Source of the DNA: Castellaniella sp040276065
GTDB lineage: Bacteria > Pseudomonadota > Gammaproteobacteria > Burkholderiales > Burkholderiaceae_B
Length of the DNA stretch: 64,000 nt
Direction: 5' to 3'
Assembly: GCF_040276065.1 (NCBI RefSeq)
Contig: NZ_JBELOI010000001.1
Span: forward strand, 496,001 to 560,000
Program-made: the position numbers and the translations under genes
Notes under the pieces: model-generated
What the model saw: only the letters and a program-made list of their open reading frames with translations
The model's database searches: none
What the model was told of the DNA's origin: nothing
Shown here: positions 17,847 through 26,572 of the stretch, piece after piece
How the letters are laid out: each line of letters begins with the position of its first letter
Position numbering within the stretch: the first letter of the stretch is position 1

Positions 17847-18164
17847 TCATTCCCGGTTGCGCCCGCCCTGGCGCCGGATGGCGCTTTGCATCAATAAAAT
17901 AGCGGTGACCGGCGCGGTCATGATCAGAAACAGGCTGATCAGGAATTCGTGAAAGACCGGTCGGCCCTGCAAAGTGGTGGCCACCAGCATCGAGGCAAGC
18001 ACCATGCAGAACACGCCCAGCGTCATGCCCAGCGTGGGGGCGTGCATGCGCTCGTTGAAGCTGCGCAGGCGCAGCAGGCCGATCGAACCGATGAGGGTCA
18101 GCAGGCCGCTGACGACGATCAGCAGGGCGGCGGGTACGATGATCCAGGCGGGCATGTCGGTCAT
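17847..18164 (-). CDS. mnhG: Mrp/Pha antiporter subunit G
   Basis: 105-residue MnhG/PhaG membrane protein with three hydrophobic helices. The family block GLLTLIGSIGLLRLRSFNERMHAPTLG is at residues about 20-46. It is the last gene of the six-gene Mrp operon. Its ATG overlaps the stop of the F subunit (ATGA), so the subunits are translationally coupled. The complex exchanges cytoplasmic Na+ or K+ for protons; which ion is used cannot be decided from sequence. Confidence 0.9.
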   Translation of the reverse strand: MTDMPAWIIVPAALLIVVSGLLTLIGSIGLLRLRSFNERMHAPTLGMTLGVFCMVLASMLVATTLQGRPVFHEFLISLFLIMTAPVTAILLMQSAIRRQGGRNRE

Positions 18165-18442
18165 GGCTCGATCACCTCGCCGCGCAGCAGGAACTTGGCC
18201 AATGCGGCCGATCCGACGAAGCCGAACAGGGCAATCAACAGGGCAACGTCGAAATACAGCCCCTCCTCGAAACGCAATCCCAGCACCAGGAGGATCAGCA
18301 TGCCGTTGATGTAGAGGGTGTCCAGGGCGAGGACCCGGTCCTCGGCCGTGGGGCCGTGCATCAGGCGCAGGGCGGCGCACAACAGGCCGAGCGAGAAGCA
18401 CAGCAGTGCAAAGGCGCCGGCCCAGTTCAGCAAGGGCATCAT
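18161..18442 (-). CDS. mnhF: Mrp/Pha antiporter subunit F
   Basis: 93-residue MnhF/PhaF protein with three helices and the conserved RLMHGPTAEDRVLALDTL segment, which includes the family Asp. It starts at ATG 18442, overlapping the stop of subunit E, and overlaps subunit G at its end. Small subunit of the cation/proton antiporter complex in the inner membrane. Confidence 0.9.
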   Translation of the reverse strand: MMPLLNWAGAFALLCFSLGLLCAALRLMHGPTAEDRVLALDTLYINGMLILLVLGLRFEEGLYFDVALLIALFGFVGSAALAKFLLRGEVIEP

Positions 18443-18927
18443 TCGAAGATCTCCATGAGTGGGGCCTCGTAGCGGTCCTGGATGGTGCGGGTCCAGGCCT
18501 CGCGATCCTGGAGGTCGAGGACGTGCAGGGTCAGGGTGTGGGTTTGCTCGTCCAGGCCCGCCCATACCGTACCCGGCGTATAGGTGATGATGCAGGCCAG
18601 GGCCGCCAGCCCGTGGGGGTCGCGCATTCGCAGCGGGATGTCGAGGAAGCCGGGCAATGCGCCCGCCCGGTCGCCCCGGAGGATGCGCCAGCCGACCGCG
18701 ACGTTCGAGCGAGCGATATCCGCCGCGACATGGCCGATCAGCCGCGCCGCGGTCAGGGGGTGCGATAGGCTCGCGCGAACCGGCCGCAATCCGGGCGCAA
18801 GCAGGCTCAGGATCAGCGCGATCGATCCGCCCAGCACGAGGTTGCCCGTCGACAGGCTGTCGTTCAGCAGCAACCACAGGAGCAGCAGCAGGCACGGCAG
18901 CGGCAGGAATCGGCGCAGGGCTTTCAT
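18439..18927 (-). CDS. mnhE: Mrp/Pha antiporter subunit E
   Basis: 162-residue MnhE/PhaE protein. Two N-terminal helices are followed by a cytosolic domain with RSNVAVGWRIL and the TYTPGTVWAGLDEQTHTL segment typical of the family. It overlaps subunit D upstream by four bases and subunit F downstream by four bases. Confidence 0.9.
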   Translation of the reverse strand: MKALRRFLPLPCLLLLLWLLLNDSLSTGNLVLGGSIALILSLLAPGLRPVRASLSHPLTAARLIGHVAADIARSNVAVGWRILRGDRAGALPGFLDIPLRMRDPHGLAALACIITYTPGTVWAGLDEQTHTLTLHVLDLQDREAWTRTIQDRYEAPLMEIFE

Positions 18928-20570
18928 GGGGGATCCCCGCCGTTGCCCGAGGGCACTTGCGGCCGCAAGGGATCCTGCTGCAGCACCGCCTGCACATAAT
19001 GGCGAGGCTGGTCGAGGTAGTAGGCCGTGTCTTCGAGATAGGCCATGACGGGGCCGGCCTTCCAGGTGAGGCCCACGCAGGTCAGCAACAGGATGCAGAT
19101 TGGCGCTGCCTCGCTCAGGCGCAGGCGGGGCACGCGGATGTCGTCGGGTATCCAGAACAGGCGCACCCCGCTGCGGCTGAGCGCGATCAGGCAGGCGAAG
19201 CCCGAGCCCAACATGGCGCCCACCAGCAGCCAGACGTTGAGGGTGGGCGCGCCGAACTCCGCCGTGCGCAGGGCCGCCGACAGCAGCGAGAACTTGGCGA
19301 CGAAACCCGACAGCGGCGGCAGCCCGATGACCAGCAGCGCGCAGGCAAAGAAGCTCAGCCCCAGGAAGGCCATGGCCGCCGGCAAGGGCATGCCGACGAC
19401 GTCGTCGGACAGGTCCGCGCGATCGGGATCGTCGAGGTCAAAGGCCTCGAGGCTGATCGCCAGCAGGTCCGAGCCGAAGGATTGCGTGCGCGCCACCAGT
19501 TCGAGCAGCATGAACAGGGCGCCCAGCGCCAGGACCGAGCTGACCAGGTAGTACAGGGCGGGTCCCGTGAGGGTGACGCCCGGCATGCCCAGCGCGGCGA
19601 ACAGTGTGCCCGAGGAGACGATGATGGCGTAGGCGGCGATGCGTTCAGGCTGTGTGCTGGCGATCATCCCCAGCGAGCCGAAGGCCAGGGTGATGATGCC
19701 CGCGGGGAACATCCAGGCGCCGCCGAATGCGGCCGGCGCCCCGGCCGGCAGCAGCAGCGAGCCGATGCGCAGCAGGGCGTAAATGCCCACCTTGGTCATG
19801 ATTGCAAACAGCGCGGCCACGGGCGCGCAGGCCAGCGCGTAGGCGCTGGGTAGCCAGAAGTTCAGGGGCCAGGCGGCCGCCTTGATCAGGAAGGCGATTC
19901 CCAATACGGCCGCCGCCGCATCGAACAGGCGGCGGTCGGCGGCCGGCAGCATATGGACCCGCACGGCAAGATCGGCCATGTTCAGGGTGCCGGTCAGGCC
20001 ATAGATCATGGCCAGGGCGATCAGCAGCAGGAAGGAGGCAATCAGGTTGATCCCGATGTAGTGCAGGCCCGCGCTGACCCGTTGTTTGCCTGAACCGTGC
20101 AGCATCAGCCCGTAGGAGGCGGTCAGCAGGATCTCGAAGCAGACGAACAGGTTGAACAGGTCGCCGGCGAGGAAGGCGCCGTTCAGTCCCATCAGCAAGA
20201 ACTGGAACAGCGGGTGGAAGTGGGCGCCCGCGCGATCCCAGCGGGCCGTGGCGTATACCCAGCAGCACGCGCCCAGCAGGATGGTGAGGGCCAGCATCAG
20301 GGCCGAGAGGCGGTCTACGACGACGACGATGCCGAAGGGGGCTGGCCAGTCGCCGACCAGGTAGACGCCCACGCCGTCCGGCCACGGCCCTTGGGTCGTG
20401 TTGCCGGTCGCCGCGAGCAATTGCACCGCGACGATGGCCTGCAGGACCAGGGCGCTTGCCGAGATCGCCAGGCGCACGCCGCGCTGGTTGTCGCGCACGA
20501 GCAGCATCAGCGCGGCGGCCAGCAGCGGGATCAGCACCGGCAGGACCGGCAGGTGGTGGCTCCAGTTCAC
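18924..20570 (-). CDS. mnhD: Mrp/Pha antiporter subunit D
   Basis: 548-residue proton-translocating subunit, homologous to NuoM/NuoN of complex I, with about 14 helices. Motifs include FEILLTASYGLMLHGSG, the lysine-bearing FLIKAAAWPLNFWLPSAY and IMTKVGIYALLRIG, which contain the conserved channel lysines. It starts with GTG at 20570 and overlaps the stop of subunit C (GTGA). Together with subunit A it forms the ion path of the complex. Confidence 0.93.
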   Translation of the reverse strand: MNWSHHLPVLPVLIPLLAAALMLLVRDNQRGVRLAISASALVLQAIVAVQLLAATGNTTQGPWPDGVGVYLVGDWPAPFGIVVVVDRLSALMLALTILLGACCWVYATARWDRAGAHFHPLFQFLLMGLNGAFLAGDLFNLFVCFEILLTASYGLMLHGSGKQRVSAGLHYIGINLIASFLLLIALAMIYGLTGTLNMADLAVRVHMLPAADRRLFDAAAAVLGIAFLIKAAAWPLNFWLPSAYALACAPVAALFAIMTKVGIYALLRIGSLLLPAGAPAAFGGAWMFPAGIITLAFGSLGMIASTQPERIAAYAIIVSSGTLFAALGMPGVTLTGPALYYLVSSVLALGALFMLLELVARTQSFGSDLLAISLEAFDLDDPDRADLSDDVVGMPLPAAMAFLGLSFFACALLVIGLPPLSGFVAKFSLLSAALRTAEFGAPTLNVWLLVGAMLGSGFACLIALSRSGVRLFWIPDDIRVPRLRLSEAAPICILLLTCVGLTWKAGPVMAYLEDTAYYLDQPRHYVQAVLQQDPLRPQVPSGNGGDPP

Positions 20571-20911
20571 GGACGGTGCTCCTCGCCGTCAACGTGGTCG
20601 GTGTCAGCCAGGCCTCGGGAGGCGAGCAATACCACCAAGAACAGCGCCGTGGTCGCGAAGCCGATGACGATGGCCGTCAGCACCAGGGCCTGGGGCAGTG
20701 GGTCCGCGTATTGGCTGGGATCGGCCGCCCATTGCGTGTTGATGACCGGCGGCGCGTCCAGGCGAATGCGGCCCATCGAGAAGATGAACAGGTTCACCGC
20801 GTAGGACAGCAGCGCCAGCCCCATGATGAATTGAAAGGTGCGAGGACGCAGCAGCAGCCAGATGCCCGAACCCGCCAGCACCCCGATCGCGCAGGCCAAT
20901 ATCCATTCCAT
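20567..20911 (-). CDS. mnhC: Mrp/Pha antiporter subunit C
   Basis: 114-residue NuoK-like protein with three helices and the blocks GIWLLLRPRTFQFIMGLALLS and ADPLPQALVLTAIVIGFA typical of MnhC/PhaC. It starts one base after the stop of the fused A/B subunit and overlaps subunit D. Confidence 0.92.
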   Translation of the reverse strand: MEWILACAIGVLAGSGIWLLLRPRTFQFIMGLALLSYAVNLFIFSMGRIRLDAPPVINTQWAADPSQYADPLPQALVLTAIVIGFATTALFLVVLLASRGLADTDHVDGEEHRP

Positions 20912-20912
20912 G

Positions 20913-23819
20913 TCAGTTTGCGTCCACGTCGGTCAAAGGGGGTTCAGGGAGCAGTTTGCGGTAGAAGCGCAGCGACTGGTGGGCCAGGGCGATGATGATC
21001 AGCACGGTGGCACCCACGACCAGCATGTACACGCCGAGGTCGAACAGCAGGACGCTGGACAGGTGCAGTGTGCCCATGATCGGCAGAGCCAGGTCCACGC
21101 TATAGGCCGACAGCAAGGGCTGGCCGGCCCACCAGACGCTCATGGCGGCCAGGCCGGCGACCAGCAGGCCCAGGCCGATCCAGGCCTGGGGCCGGATGAG
21201 GGGGCGCGCCTCGACCCATAGCACGCCGCCGACCATGTATTGCAGGATGATCCCGGTGGCCATGATCAGGCCGCCGACGAATCCGCCGCCGGGCAGATTG
21301 TGGCCGCGCAGCAGGAAGTACAGGGAAATCAGGGTGGATACCGGCAGCAGCAGGCGCACCAGGACGGCTGGCAGGCGCATTAGGCCATCTGGCAGCGGCG
21401 CCTGGAGATCGGGCTCGACGAAGGCCGCCGCCGTGCCGGCCGTCGTGCTGCGCTGGCGCAGCGGCGCGGCGATGGTCTCGGCCGGCGGTCGGAAGCGGCG
21501 CAGCAGCGCGTAGACGCTAAGGGCCACGATGCCCACCACCGTGATCTCGCCGAAGGTGTCGAAACCACGGAAGTCCACCAGGATCACGTTGACCACGTTG
21601 GCGCCGCCGCCCAGCGGCAGGGCCTGTTCGATGAAGAAGCCCGATACCCCGCGCGGGGACGGCCGAGTCATCATCGCATAGGCGAGCAGCGCCAGCCCGC
21701 CGCCCCCGAGAGCGGCGATTCCCAAGTCGCGCAGGCGGCGGATGGCCGTCAGCCGCGCCGTCGGACCGGGGAACTCTTCGATGCGCGGCGGCAGCCAACG
21801 CAAGCCCAGCAGAATCAGCACCGTCGTGACAACCTCGACGGCGAGCTGGGTCAGGGCCAGGTCCGGCGCCGACAGCCACGCATAAGTGATGCTGGTCACG
21901 AGGCCGGCCGCGCCGGCCAGCATGAGCGAGGCCGCGCGGTGGTATTTGGCCTGGTGGGCCGCAGCCAGCGCGCAGGCGCCGCCTGCCAGCCACATCAGGC
22001 CGAACGCGGCCTGGGGCGGGGTGCTCAGGGTCGTCTGCCACCAGCCGCCGTGCCACAGCGGCAGCGTGGCCACACCCAGGGTCGAGATCACGAGCAGCAG
22101 CACCTGGGGTTGCAGCCGCTGGGTCTGGAGGACGCCCAGCAGTCGCGCGGACCAGTCGTCGATCGCCTCGAGGATGGCCTCGAAGGTATGCCGGCCATCG
22201 AGGCGGTAGATCAAAGGCGTGCGCCCCGGGTGGCGCCGGTCCCGGTCGCGCAGCAGCGCGTGCAGCGTGATGCCGCCCACCGTTGCGGCCAAGCTCATTG
22301 CCAGGGGCAGGTTCAGGCCGTGCCATACCTGCAGGTTATAGGCCGGCAGGTGCGTGCCCAGCAGGGCACGCATGGCCATGCCCAGGATCTGGCCCAGTGT
22401 GGCGCCGGGCAGTATGCCGACGATCAGGCAAATGAGCGTCAGCAGCATGCATGGGATCAGCATGCGCAGGGGCGGCTCGTGCGGAGTGCGCGGCAGGTCG
22501 TGGGCGGGTGGGCCGAAGAAGACCTGCAGGATGAAGCGCAGCGAATAGGCCACGCTGAAGGCGCTGGCCACCACGGCCACGATTGGCAGCCCCCAGCGTG
22601 TCGCCCAGTGTCCCGTGACGAATACGGTTTCCGCAAAGAACATTTCCTTGGAGATGAAGCCATTGAGCAGCGGCACGCCCGCCATGGCGGCGGCCGACAC
22701 CATGGCCAGGGTCGCGGTCAGGGGCATGAGTGTGCGCAGGCCGGACAGGCGCGTGAGGTCGCGGGTGCCGCTTTCGTGGTCGACGATGCCGGCCGCCATG
22801 AACAGCGAGGCCTTGAAGGTGGCGTGGTTGATGATGTGAAAGATCGCCGCGACCAGCGCCAGCGGACTGCTCATCCCCAGCAGGAGTGTGATCAGGCCGA
22901 GGTGGCTGATCGTCGAGTAGGCCAGCACGCCCTTCATGTCCCGCTGGAAGGTCGCCGCATACGCCCCCAGCAGCAGCGAGCATAGGCCCGCGCCGCCGAT
23001 GGTCCAGGTCCACCAGTCGGTACCGGCGAAGACGGGCCAGAAGCGCGCGAGCAGGAATACCCCCGCCTTGACCATGGTGGCCGAGTGCAGGTAGGCCGAG
23101 ACCGGCGTGGGGGCCGCCATCGCGTTGGGCAGCCAGAAGTGAAAGGGAAACTGGGCGCTCTTGGTCAGGGCGCCCAGGGCGAGCAGAATCAGCAGGATAG
23201 GATACCAGCGGTGTTCGCGGATGAGGCTCCCCGAGGCCAGGACCTCGTCGAGGTCGTAGCTGCCGACGATATGGCCGATGATGAGCATGCTCGCCAACAG
23301 GCAGAAACCGCCGGCGCCGGTCACCAGCAGGGCCATGCGGGCCCCCCGGCGCGCGTCCATGCGGTGGTGCCAGTAGCCGATCAGCATGAAGGACGACAGG
23401 CTGGTGAGTTCCCAGAACACCAGGAGCTGGATCAGATTGCCCGAGAGCACCACCCCCAGCATGGCGCCCATGAAGCCGAGCAGAAAAGTGAAGAACCGGG
23501 GCGCCGGGTCCTGGTCGGACAAATAGTAATGAGCGTACAAGGCGATGAGGGCGCCCATCGCGGTGATGATCACCGCGAACAGCCAGGCGTAGCCGTCGAT
23601 GCGCAGGGTGATGTCCACGCCCTGGGTGGGGATCCAGGGTATCCGGATCTTGATCACGTCGAACGCCAGCACCTCGGGCGTGAGTGCCAGCACCATTCCC
23701 AGGCAGGTCAGCGCGCACAGTCCCGCCAGCCAGGCCCCGCTGCGCCGCGCTGACGCGGGCAGCAACGCCGCGCACAGACTGCAGGCGAACGGCAGGGTCA
23801 GGATAAGCGTCAGAAGCAT
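20913..23819 (-). CDS. mnhA: Fused Mrp/Pha antiporter subunit A-B
   Basis: 968-residue protein in which the NuoL-like A subunit (about 1-770) is fused to the B subunit (about 770-968), as in PhaAB of many Gram-negatives. Key parts are LLVFWELTSLSSFMLIGYWHH, LTKSAQFPFHFWLPNAM (channel lysine), HSATMVKAGVFLLARFWPVF and the C-terminal B part LPGGGFVGGLIMATGIILQYM. It is the first gene of the operon A/B-C-D-E-F-G. The full complex supports pH and salt homeostasis. It is divergent from hemN, sharing a 161-bp intergenic region. Confidence 0.93.
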   Translation of the reverse strand: MLLTLILTLPFACSLCAALLPASARRSGAWLAGLCALTCLGMVLALTPEVLAFDVIKIRIPWIPTQGVDITLRIDGYAWLFAVIITAMGALIALYAHYYLSDQDPAPRFFTFLLGFMGAMLGVVLSGNLIQLLVFWELTSLSSFMLIGYWHHRMDARRGARMALLVTGAGGFCLLASMLIIGHIVGSYDLDEVLASGSLIREHRWYPILLILLALGALTKSAQFPFHFWLPNAMAAPTPVSAYLHSATMVKAGVFLLARFWPVFAGTDWWTWTIGGAGLCSLLLGAYAATFQRDMKGVLAYSTISHLGLITLLLGMSSPLALVAAIFHIINHATFKASLFMAAGIVDHESGTRDLTRLSGLRTLMPLTATLAMVSAAAMAGVPLLNGFISKEMFFAETVFVTGHWATRWGLPIVAVVASAFSVAYSLRFILQVFFGPPAHDLPRTPHEPPLRMLIPCMLLTLICLIVGILPGATLGQILGMAMRALLGTHLPAYNLQVWHGLNLPLAMSLAATVGGITLHALLRDRDRRHPGRTPLIYRLDGRHTFEAILEAIDDWSARLLGVLQTQRLQPQVLLLVISTLGVATLPLWHGGWWQTTLSTPPQAAFGLMWLAGGACALAAAHQAKYHRAASLMLAGAAGLVTSITYAWLSAPDLALTQLAVEVVTTVLILLGLRWLPPRIEEFPGPTARLTAIRRLRDLGIAALGGGGLALLAYAMMTRPSPRGVSGFFIEQALPLGGGANVVNVILVDFRGFDTFGEITVVGIVALSVYALLRRFRPPAETIAAPLRQRSTTAGTAAAFVEPDLQAPLPDGLMRLPAVLVRLLLPVSTLISLYFLLRGHNLPGGGFVGGLIMATGIILQYMVGGVLWVEARPLIRPQAWIGLGLLVAGLAAMSVWWAGQPLLSAYSVDLALPIMGTLHLSSVLLFDLGVYMLVVGATVLIIIALAHQSLRFYRKLLPEPPLTDVDAN

Positions 23820-23874
23820 GGGGGAATGCTGCGGATTCGATGCAAGAGTGCTTATGATACGTGATGTTCAAGGT

Positions 23875-23888
23875 TTGATTTACGTCAA
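23875..23888 (+). promoter_or_regulatory. FNR/Dnr box upstream of hemN
   Basis: TTGATTTACGTCAA matches TTGAT-N4-ATCAA at nine of ten positions. It lies 93 bases before the hemN start codon, in the intergenic region shared with the Mrp operon. Anaerobic activation of hemN by an FNR- or Dnr-type regulator is a well-known arrangement. A Dnr-type gene lies about 2 kb away. Confidence 0.78.
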
Positions 23889-23980
23889 GGCCGTTCCCCG
23901 TGCGTCGCCCGACAATGCGGTCTGGCCTATCAGACCCGGCAGGCATACACCCTCCGTTCGCGTTCAGGAGCCAGGCATCA

Positions 23981-25408
23981 ATGAGCAGCATACAGACCAA
24001 CGGCCACAGCGTTCCGGATACGATCTCGTTTCCGGATATCGAGATTTCCGAGGCCTTGATACGCCGCTTCGACCGTTCGGGCCCGCGCTACACGTCGTAT
24101 CCCACCGCCGACCGCTTCCGGTCCGGCTATACCGAGCAGGACTACCTGGCGCACCTGGCGCGGCGAGCCGCGACCGATGCCGCGCCGCCCCTGTCCGTCT
24201 ACGTCCACCTGCCTTTTTGCGAGTCGCTGTGCTATTTCTGCGCTTGTAACAAAATCATCACCCAGGACCACAGCCGATCGGCCGAATATCTGGGCTATTT
24301 GTATCGCGAGTTCGAGCTGCTCAGTCCGCGTCTGGGGCGCCACCGGCGGGCCGTCCAGCTCCACCTGGGCGGGGGCACGCCCACGTTCCTGAGCGACGCC
24401 GAGCTCGCCGAGCTCATGGTCCGGTTGCGCCGCCACTTCGAGTTCACACCCGACGCCGAACTCGGCGTCGAAATCGATCCGCGCACCGTCAGCGCGCAAT
24501 CGCTGGCCATGCTGGCTGGCCTGGGGTTCAACCGCTGCAGCTTCGGGGTGCAGGATTTCGATCCCCTGGTCCAGGAGGCCGTCCATCGCGTACAGCCCTA
24601 CGAGATGGTGCGCACCGCCATTGAGGCCAGCCGGGACAACGGCTTCGAATCGATCAACGCCGACCTGATCTACGGGCTGCCGAAACAAACCCTCGAGAGC
24701 TTCAGCCGCACCCTCGATCAGTTGATCGCGCTCTCGCCCGATCGGATCGCCTTGTATAACTACGCGCATCTGCCCGACCGCTTCAAGGCCCAGCGCCTGA
24801 TCCGCGCCGAGGACTTGCCTTCGGCCGAGACGCGGTTGCAGATTTTTTTGATGTCGGTACGCCGCCTGCTCGAGGCGGGCTATCTATATATCGGACTGGA
24901 TCATTTTGCCAAACCCGGCGACGAGCTCAATCGGGCGCGCCTGGATCACAGCCTGCATCGCAATTTTCAGGGCTACACGACGCGCGCGGAATGCGACCTG
25001 GTGGGCTTTGGCGTGTCGGCCATCGGCAAGGTGGGCGACGCCTATGTGCAGAATGAACATTCCCTGAACGCCTATTGCAAAGCGGTGTCCGAAGGGCGCC
25101 TGCCGACCGACCGCGGATTCGACCTTGCGCGCGACGACGTGATCCGGCGCGAGGTGATCATGACGGTCATGTGCAGCATGCCGCTGGATTTCAGCGCCTT
25201 CGAGGCCCGGCACGGCGTGCCGTTCACCGAGATTTTCGGGGATGAGCTCGCGCGCCTCGAGCCCTATGCCGAGGCGGGCTTGGTCGAGGTCTCGGGCGCG
25301 GGCCTGCGCGTGCCGCCCCAGGGGCGCCTGTTCGTACGGGCGCTGGCGATGGTTTTTGACCGCTACATCGGGCGGCCGACGGTGTCGACCTATTCCAAAC
25401 TGATCTAG
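23981..25408 (+). CDS. hemN: Oxygen-independent coproporphyrinogen III dehydrogenase
   Basis: 475-residue radical-SAM enzyme that decarboxylates coproporphyrinogen III to protoporphyrinogen IX without oxygen. The 4Fe-4S motif is HLPFCESLCYFCACN (about residues 70-84) with the HemN-specific extra cysteine (CFxC type). GGGTPTFL follows near residue 130, and the RYTSYPTADRF block near residue 33 is diagnostic for HemN as opposed to HemW. The ATG at 23981 gives the family N-terminal length; an in-frame upstream start at 23900 adds non-conserved residues. An FNR/Dnr box lies upstream. It is convergent with the DUF454 gene across a hairpin. Confidence 0.95.
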   Translation: MSSIQTNGHSVPDTISFPDIEISEALIRRFDRSGPRYTSYPTADRFRSGYTEQDYLAHLARRAATDAAPPLSVYVHLPFCESLCYFCACNKIITQDHSRSAEYLGYLYREFELLSPRLGRHRRAVQLHLGGGTPTFLSDAELAELMVRLRRHFEFTPDAELGVEIDPRTVSAQSLAMLAGLGFNRCSFGVQDFDPLVQEAVHRVQPYEMVRTAIEASRDNGFESINADLIYGLPKQTLESFSRTLDQLIALSPDRIALYNYAHLPDRFKAQRLIRAEDLPSAETRLQIFLMSVRRLLEAGYLYIGLDHFAKPGDELNRARLDHSLHRNFQGYTTRAECDLVGFGVSAIGKVGDAYVQNEHSLNAYCKAVSEGRLPTDRGFDLARDDVIRREVIMTVMCSMPLDFSAFEARHGVPFTEIFGDELARLEPYAEAGLVEVSGAGLRVPPQGRLFVRALAMVFDRYIGRPTVSTYSKLI

Positions 25409-25409
25409 T

Positions 25410-25446
25410 CTAGTGTCGTGTCTGGATGAGCCAGACAGCACACTAG
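25410..25446. terminator. Bidirectional hairpin between hemN and the DUF454 gene
   Basis: CTAGTGT-CG-TGTCTGG (25410-25425) pairs with CCAGACA-GC-ACACTAG (25431-25446): two 7-bp helices flanking a 2-bp mismatch, with a five-base loop. It sits exactly between two convergent stop codons. There is no strong T tract. Confidence 0.6.
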
Positions 25447-25814
25447 TCCTCGGATCTCGGACGGGTCGGCGTGCGGATCAGGTAGACCGTGACGCCGATG
25501 CCCGGGATCAGCAGCAGCCAGCGTGCCCAGGGCACCGGCATCACCCAGGCCGACCAGGCCAGGGAAGGCCACATCAGCGCCAGCGCTATCAGCTTGCTGC
25601 GCAGCGGGATGCCGCGCCCGGCCTGAAAATCGCGGATATAGGGACCCAGAATGCGGTGCGACAGCAGCCAGTGGTGCATGCGCGGCGAGCCGTGCAGGTA
25701 GCAGAACGCCGCCAGCAGCAGAAATGGCGTGGTGGGCAGCAGGGGCAGGAAAATCCCCAGCAACCCCAGACCCAGGGACAGAGTGCCCAGGACGTTGAAC
25801 AGGACGCGGATCAT
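25443..25814 (-). CDS. DUF454 (YbaN-like) inner-membrane protein
   Basis: 123 residues with the DUF454 signature GLLGIFLPLLPTTPFLLLAAFCY followed by the SPRMHHWLLSHRILGPYIRDF block, and about three to four helices. Function is unknown; E. coli YbaN is the reference member. The gene lies between hemN and the Dnr-type regulator gene, read toward hemN; its start is 26 bp from the divergent regulator start. Confidence 0.85.
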   Translation of the reverse strand: MIRVLFNVLGTLSLGLGLLGIFLPLLPTTPFLLLAAFCYLHGSPRMHHWLLSHRILGPYIRDFQAGRGIPLRSKLIALALMWPSLAWSAWVMPVPWARWLLLIPGIGVTVYLIRTPTRPRSED

Positions 25815-25840
25815 TTGAGTACAAGGGAGGCTCGACCAAC

Positions 25841-26548
25841 ATGGCGACTCGTACGGATTCTAGCAGTGGAAAGCGGCGCGGCGTGCGCATTCAGGACCAT
25901 TTGGCACAGGTGCCCTTGTTCAACGAGCTGCCCCCCGCCGAGCTCGAACCCATCGCCATGGGCACCACTGAGCTGCATGTCGCGCGCGGCGACATTATTT
26001 TCCGGCGTGGCGAACCCTGCCTGGGCTTTCATATCGTGATCTATGGACAGATCAAGCTCATGTTCGTGTCCATGTCGGGCGATGAAAAAGTCGTGCGCCT
26101 GATTGGTCCGGGTGACAGTTTCGGCGAGGCCCTGATGTTCATGGGCAAGGACTACATCGTCACGGCCCAGGCCCTGGCCGATTCGCTGTTGCTGCATGTC
26201 GGGCGCGAAGCCCTGTTCGACGAGCTCGATCGGCGGCCGGCCATCGCCCGCAAGATGCTTGCCGGCTTGAGCATGCGCCTGCACAGCCTCATGGGCGATG
26301 TCGAGGCGTATTCGCTGCGCTCGGGCGCGCAGCGCGTGATTGGCTATCTGCTCAAGGGCCTGGCCGGCGACGAGGCCGCGCCGTTTCGCCTCGAGACCAG
26401 CAAGGCCGTGATCGCGTCGCGCCTGAATCTCACGCCCGAGCATTTCTCGCGCATTCTGCGCGAGCTCAGCGACAAGCGACTGATCCGTGTGCGCGGCCGC
26501 GAGATCACGATCCTGGAGATGAGCGCCCTGATTCATTACCACGGCTAG
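25841..26548 (+). CDS. Crp/Fnr-family regulator, Dnr/NnrR type
   Basis: 235 residues with an N-terminal cyclic-nucleotide-like sensor fold (GDIIFRRGEPCLGFHIVIYGQIKL), the GDSFGEALMFMGKDYIVTAQAL segment that closely matches Dnr of Pseudomonas, a dimer helix and a C-terminal helix-turn-helix (LNLTPEHFSRILRELSDK). There is only one cysteine (in GEPC), so it cannot carry the FNR 4Fe-4S cluster. Dnr-type proteins instead respond to nitric oxide through haem and activate denitrification and anaerobic genes at TTGAT-N4-ATCAA sites. Such sites lie before hemN and ubiU. It is convergent with the NnrS-like gene, six bases apart. Confidence 0.85.
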   Translation: MATRTDSSSGKRRGVRIQDHLAQVPLFNELPPAELEPIAMGTTELHVARGDIIFRRGEPCLGFHIVIYGQIKLMFVSMSGDEKVVRLIGPGDSFGEALMFMGKDYIVTAQALADSLLLHVGREALFDELDRRPAIARKMLAGLSMRLHSLMGDVEAYSLRSGAQRVIGYLLKGLAGDEAAPFRLETSKAVIASRLNLTPEHFSRILRELSDKRLIRVRGREITILEMSALIHYHG

Positions 26549-26572
26549 CCGGCCTCACGCCGCGGGCCGGCT
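26547..26572. terminator. Bidirectional hairpin over the dnr-type / NnrS-like stop codons
   Basis: AGCCGGCC (26547-26554) and GGCCGGCT (26565-26572) form a perfect 8-bp stem with a 10-base loop. The hairpin overlaps the regulator stop codon and contains the stop of the NnrS-like gene in its loop, so it can serve both convergent genes. Confidence 0.55.

Noticed and set aside
22336..24000. Minus-strand frame of 554 codons over the Mrp A/B gene and its upstream region
   Set aside because: Arg/Pro/His-rich shadow in another frame, with no recognisable domain.
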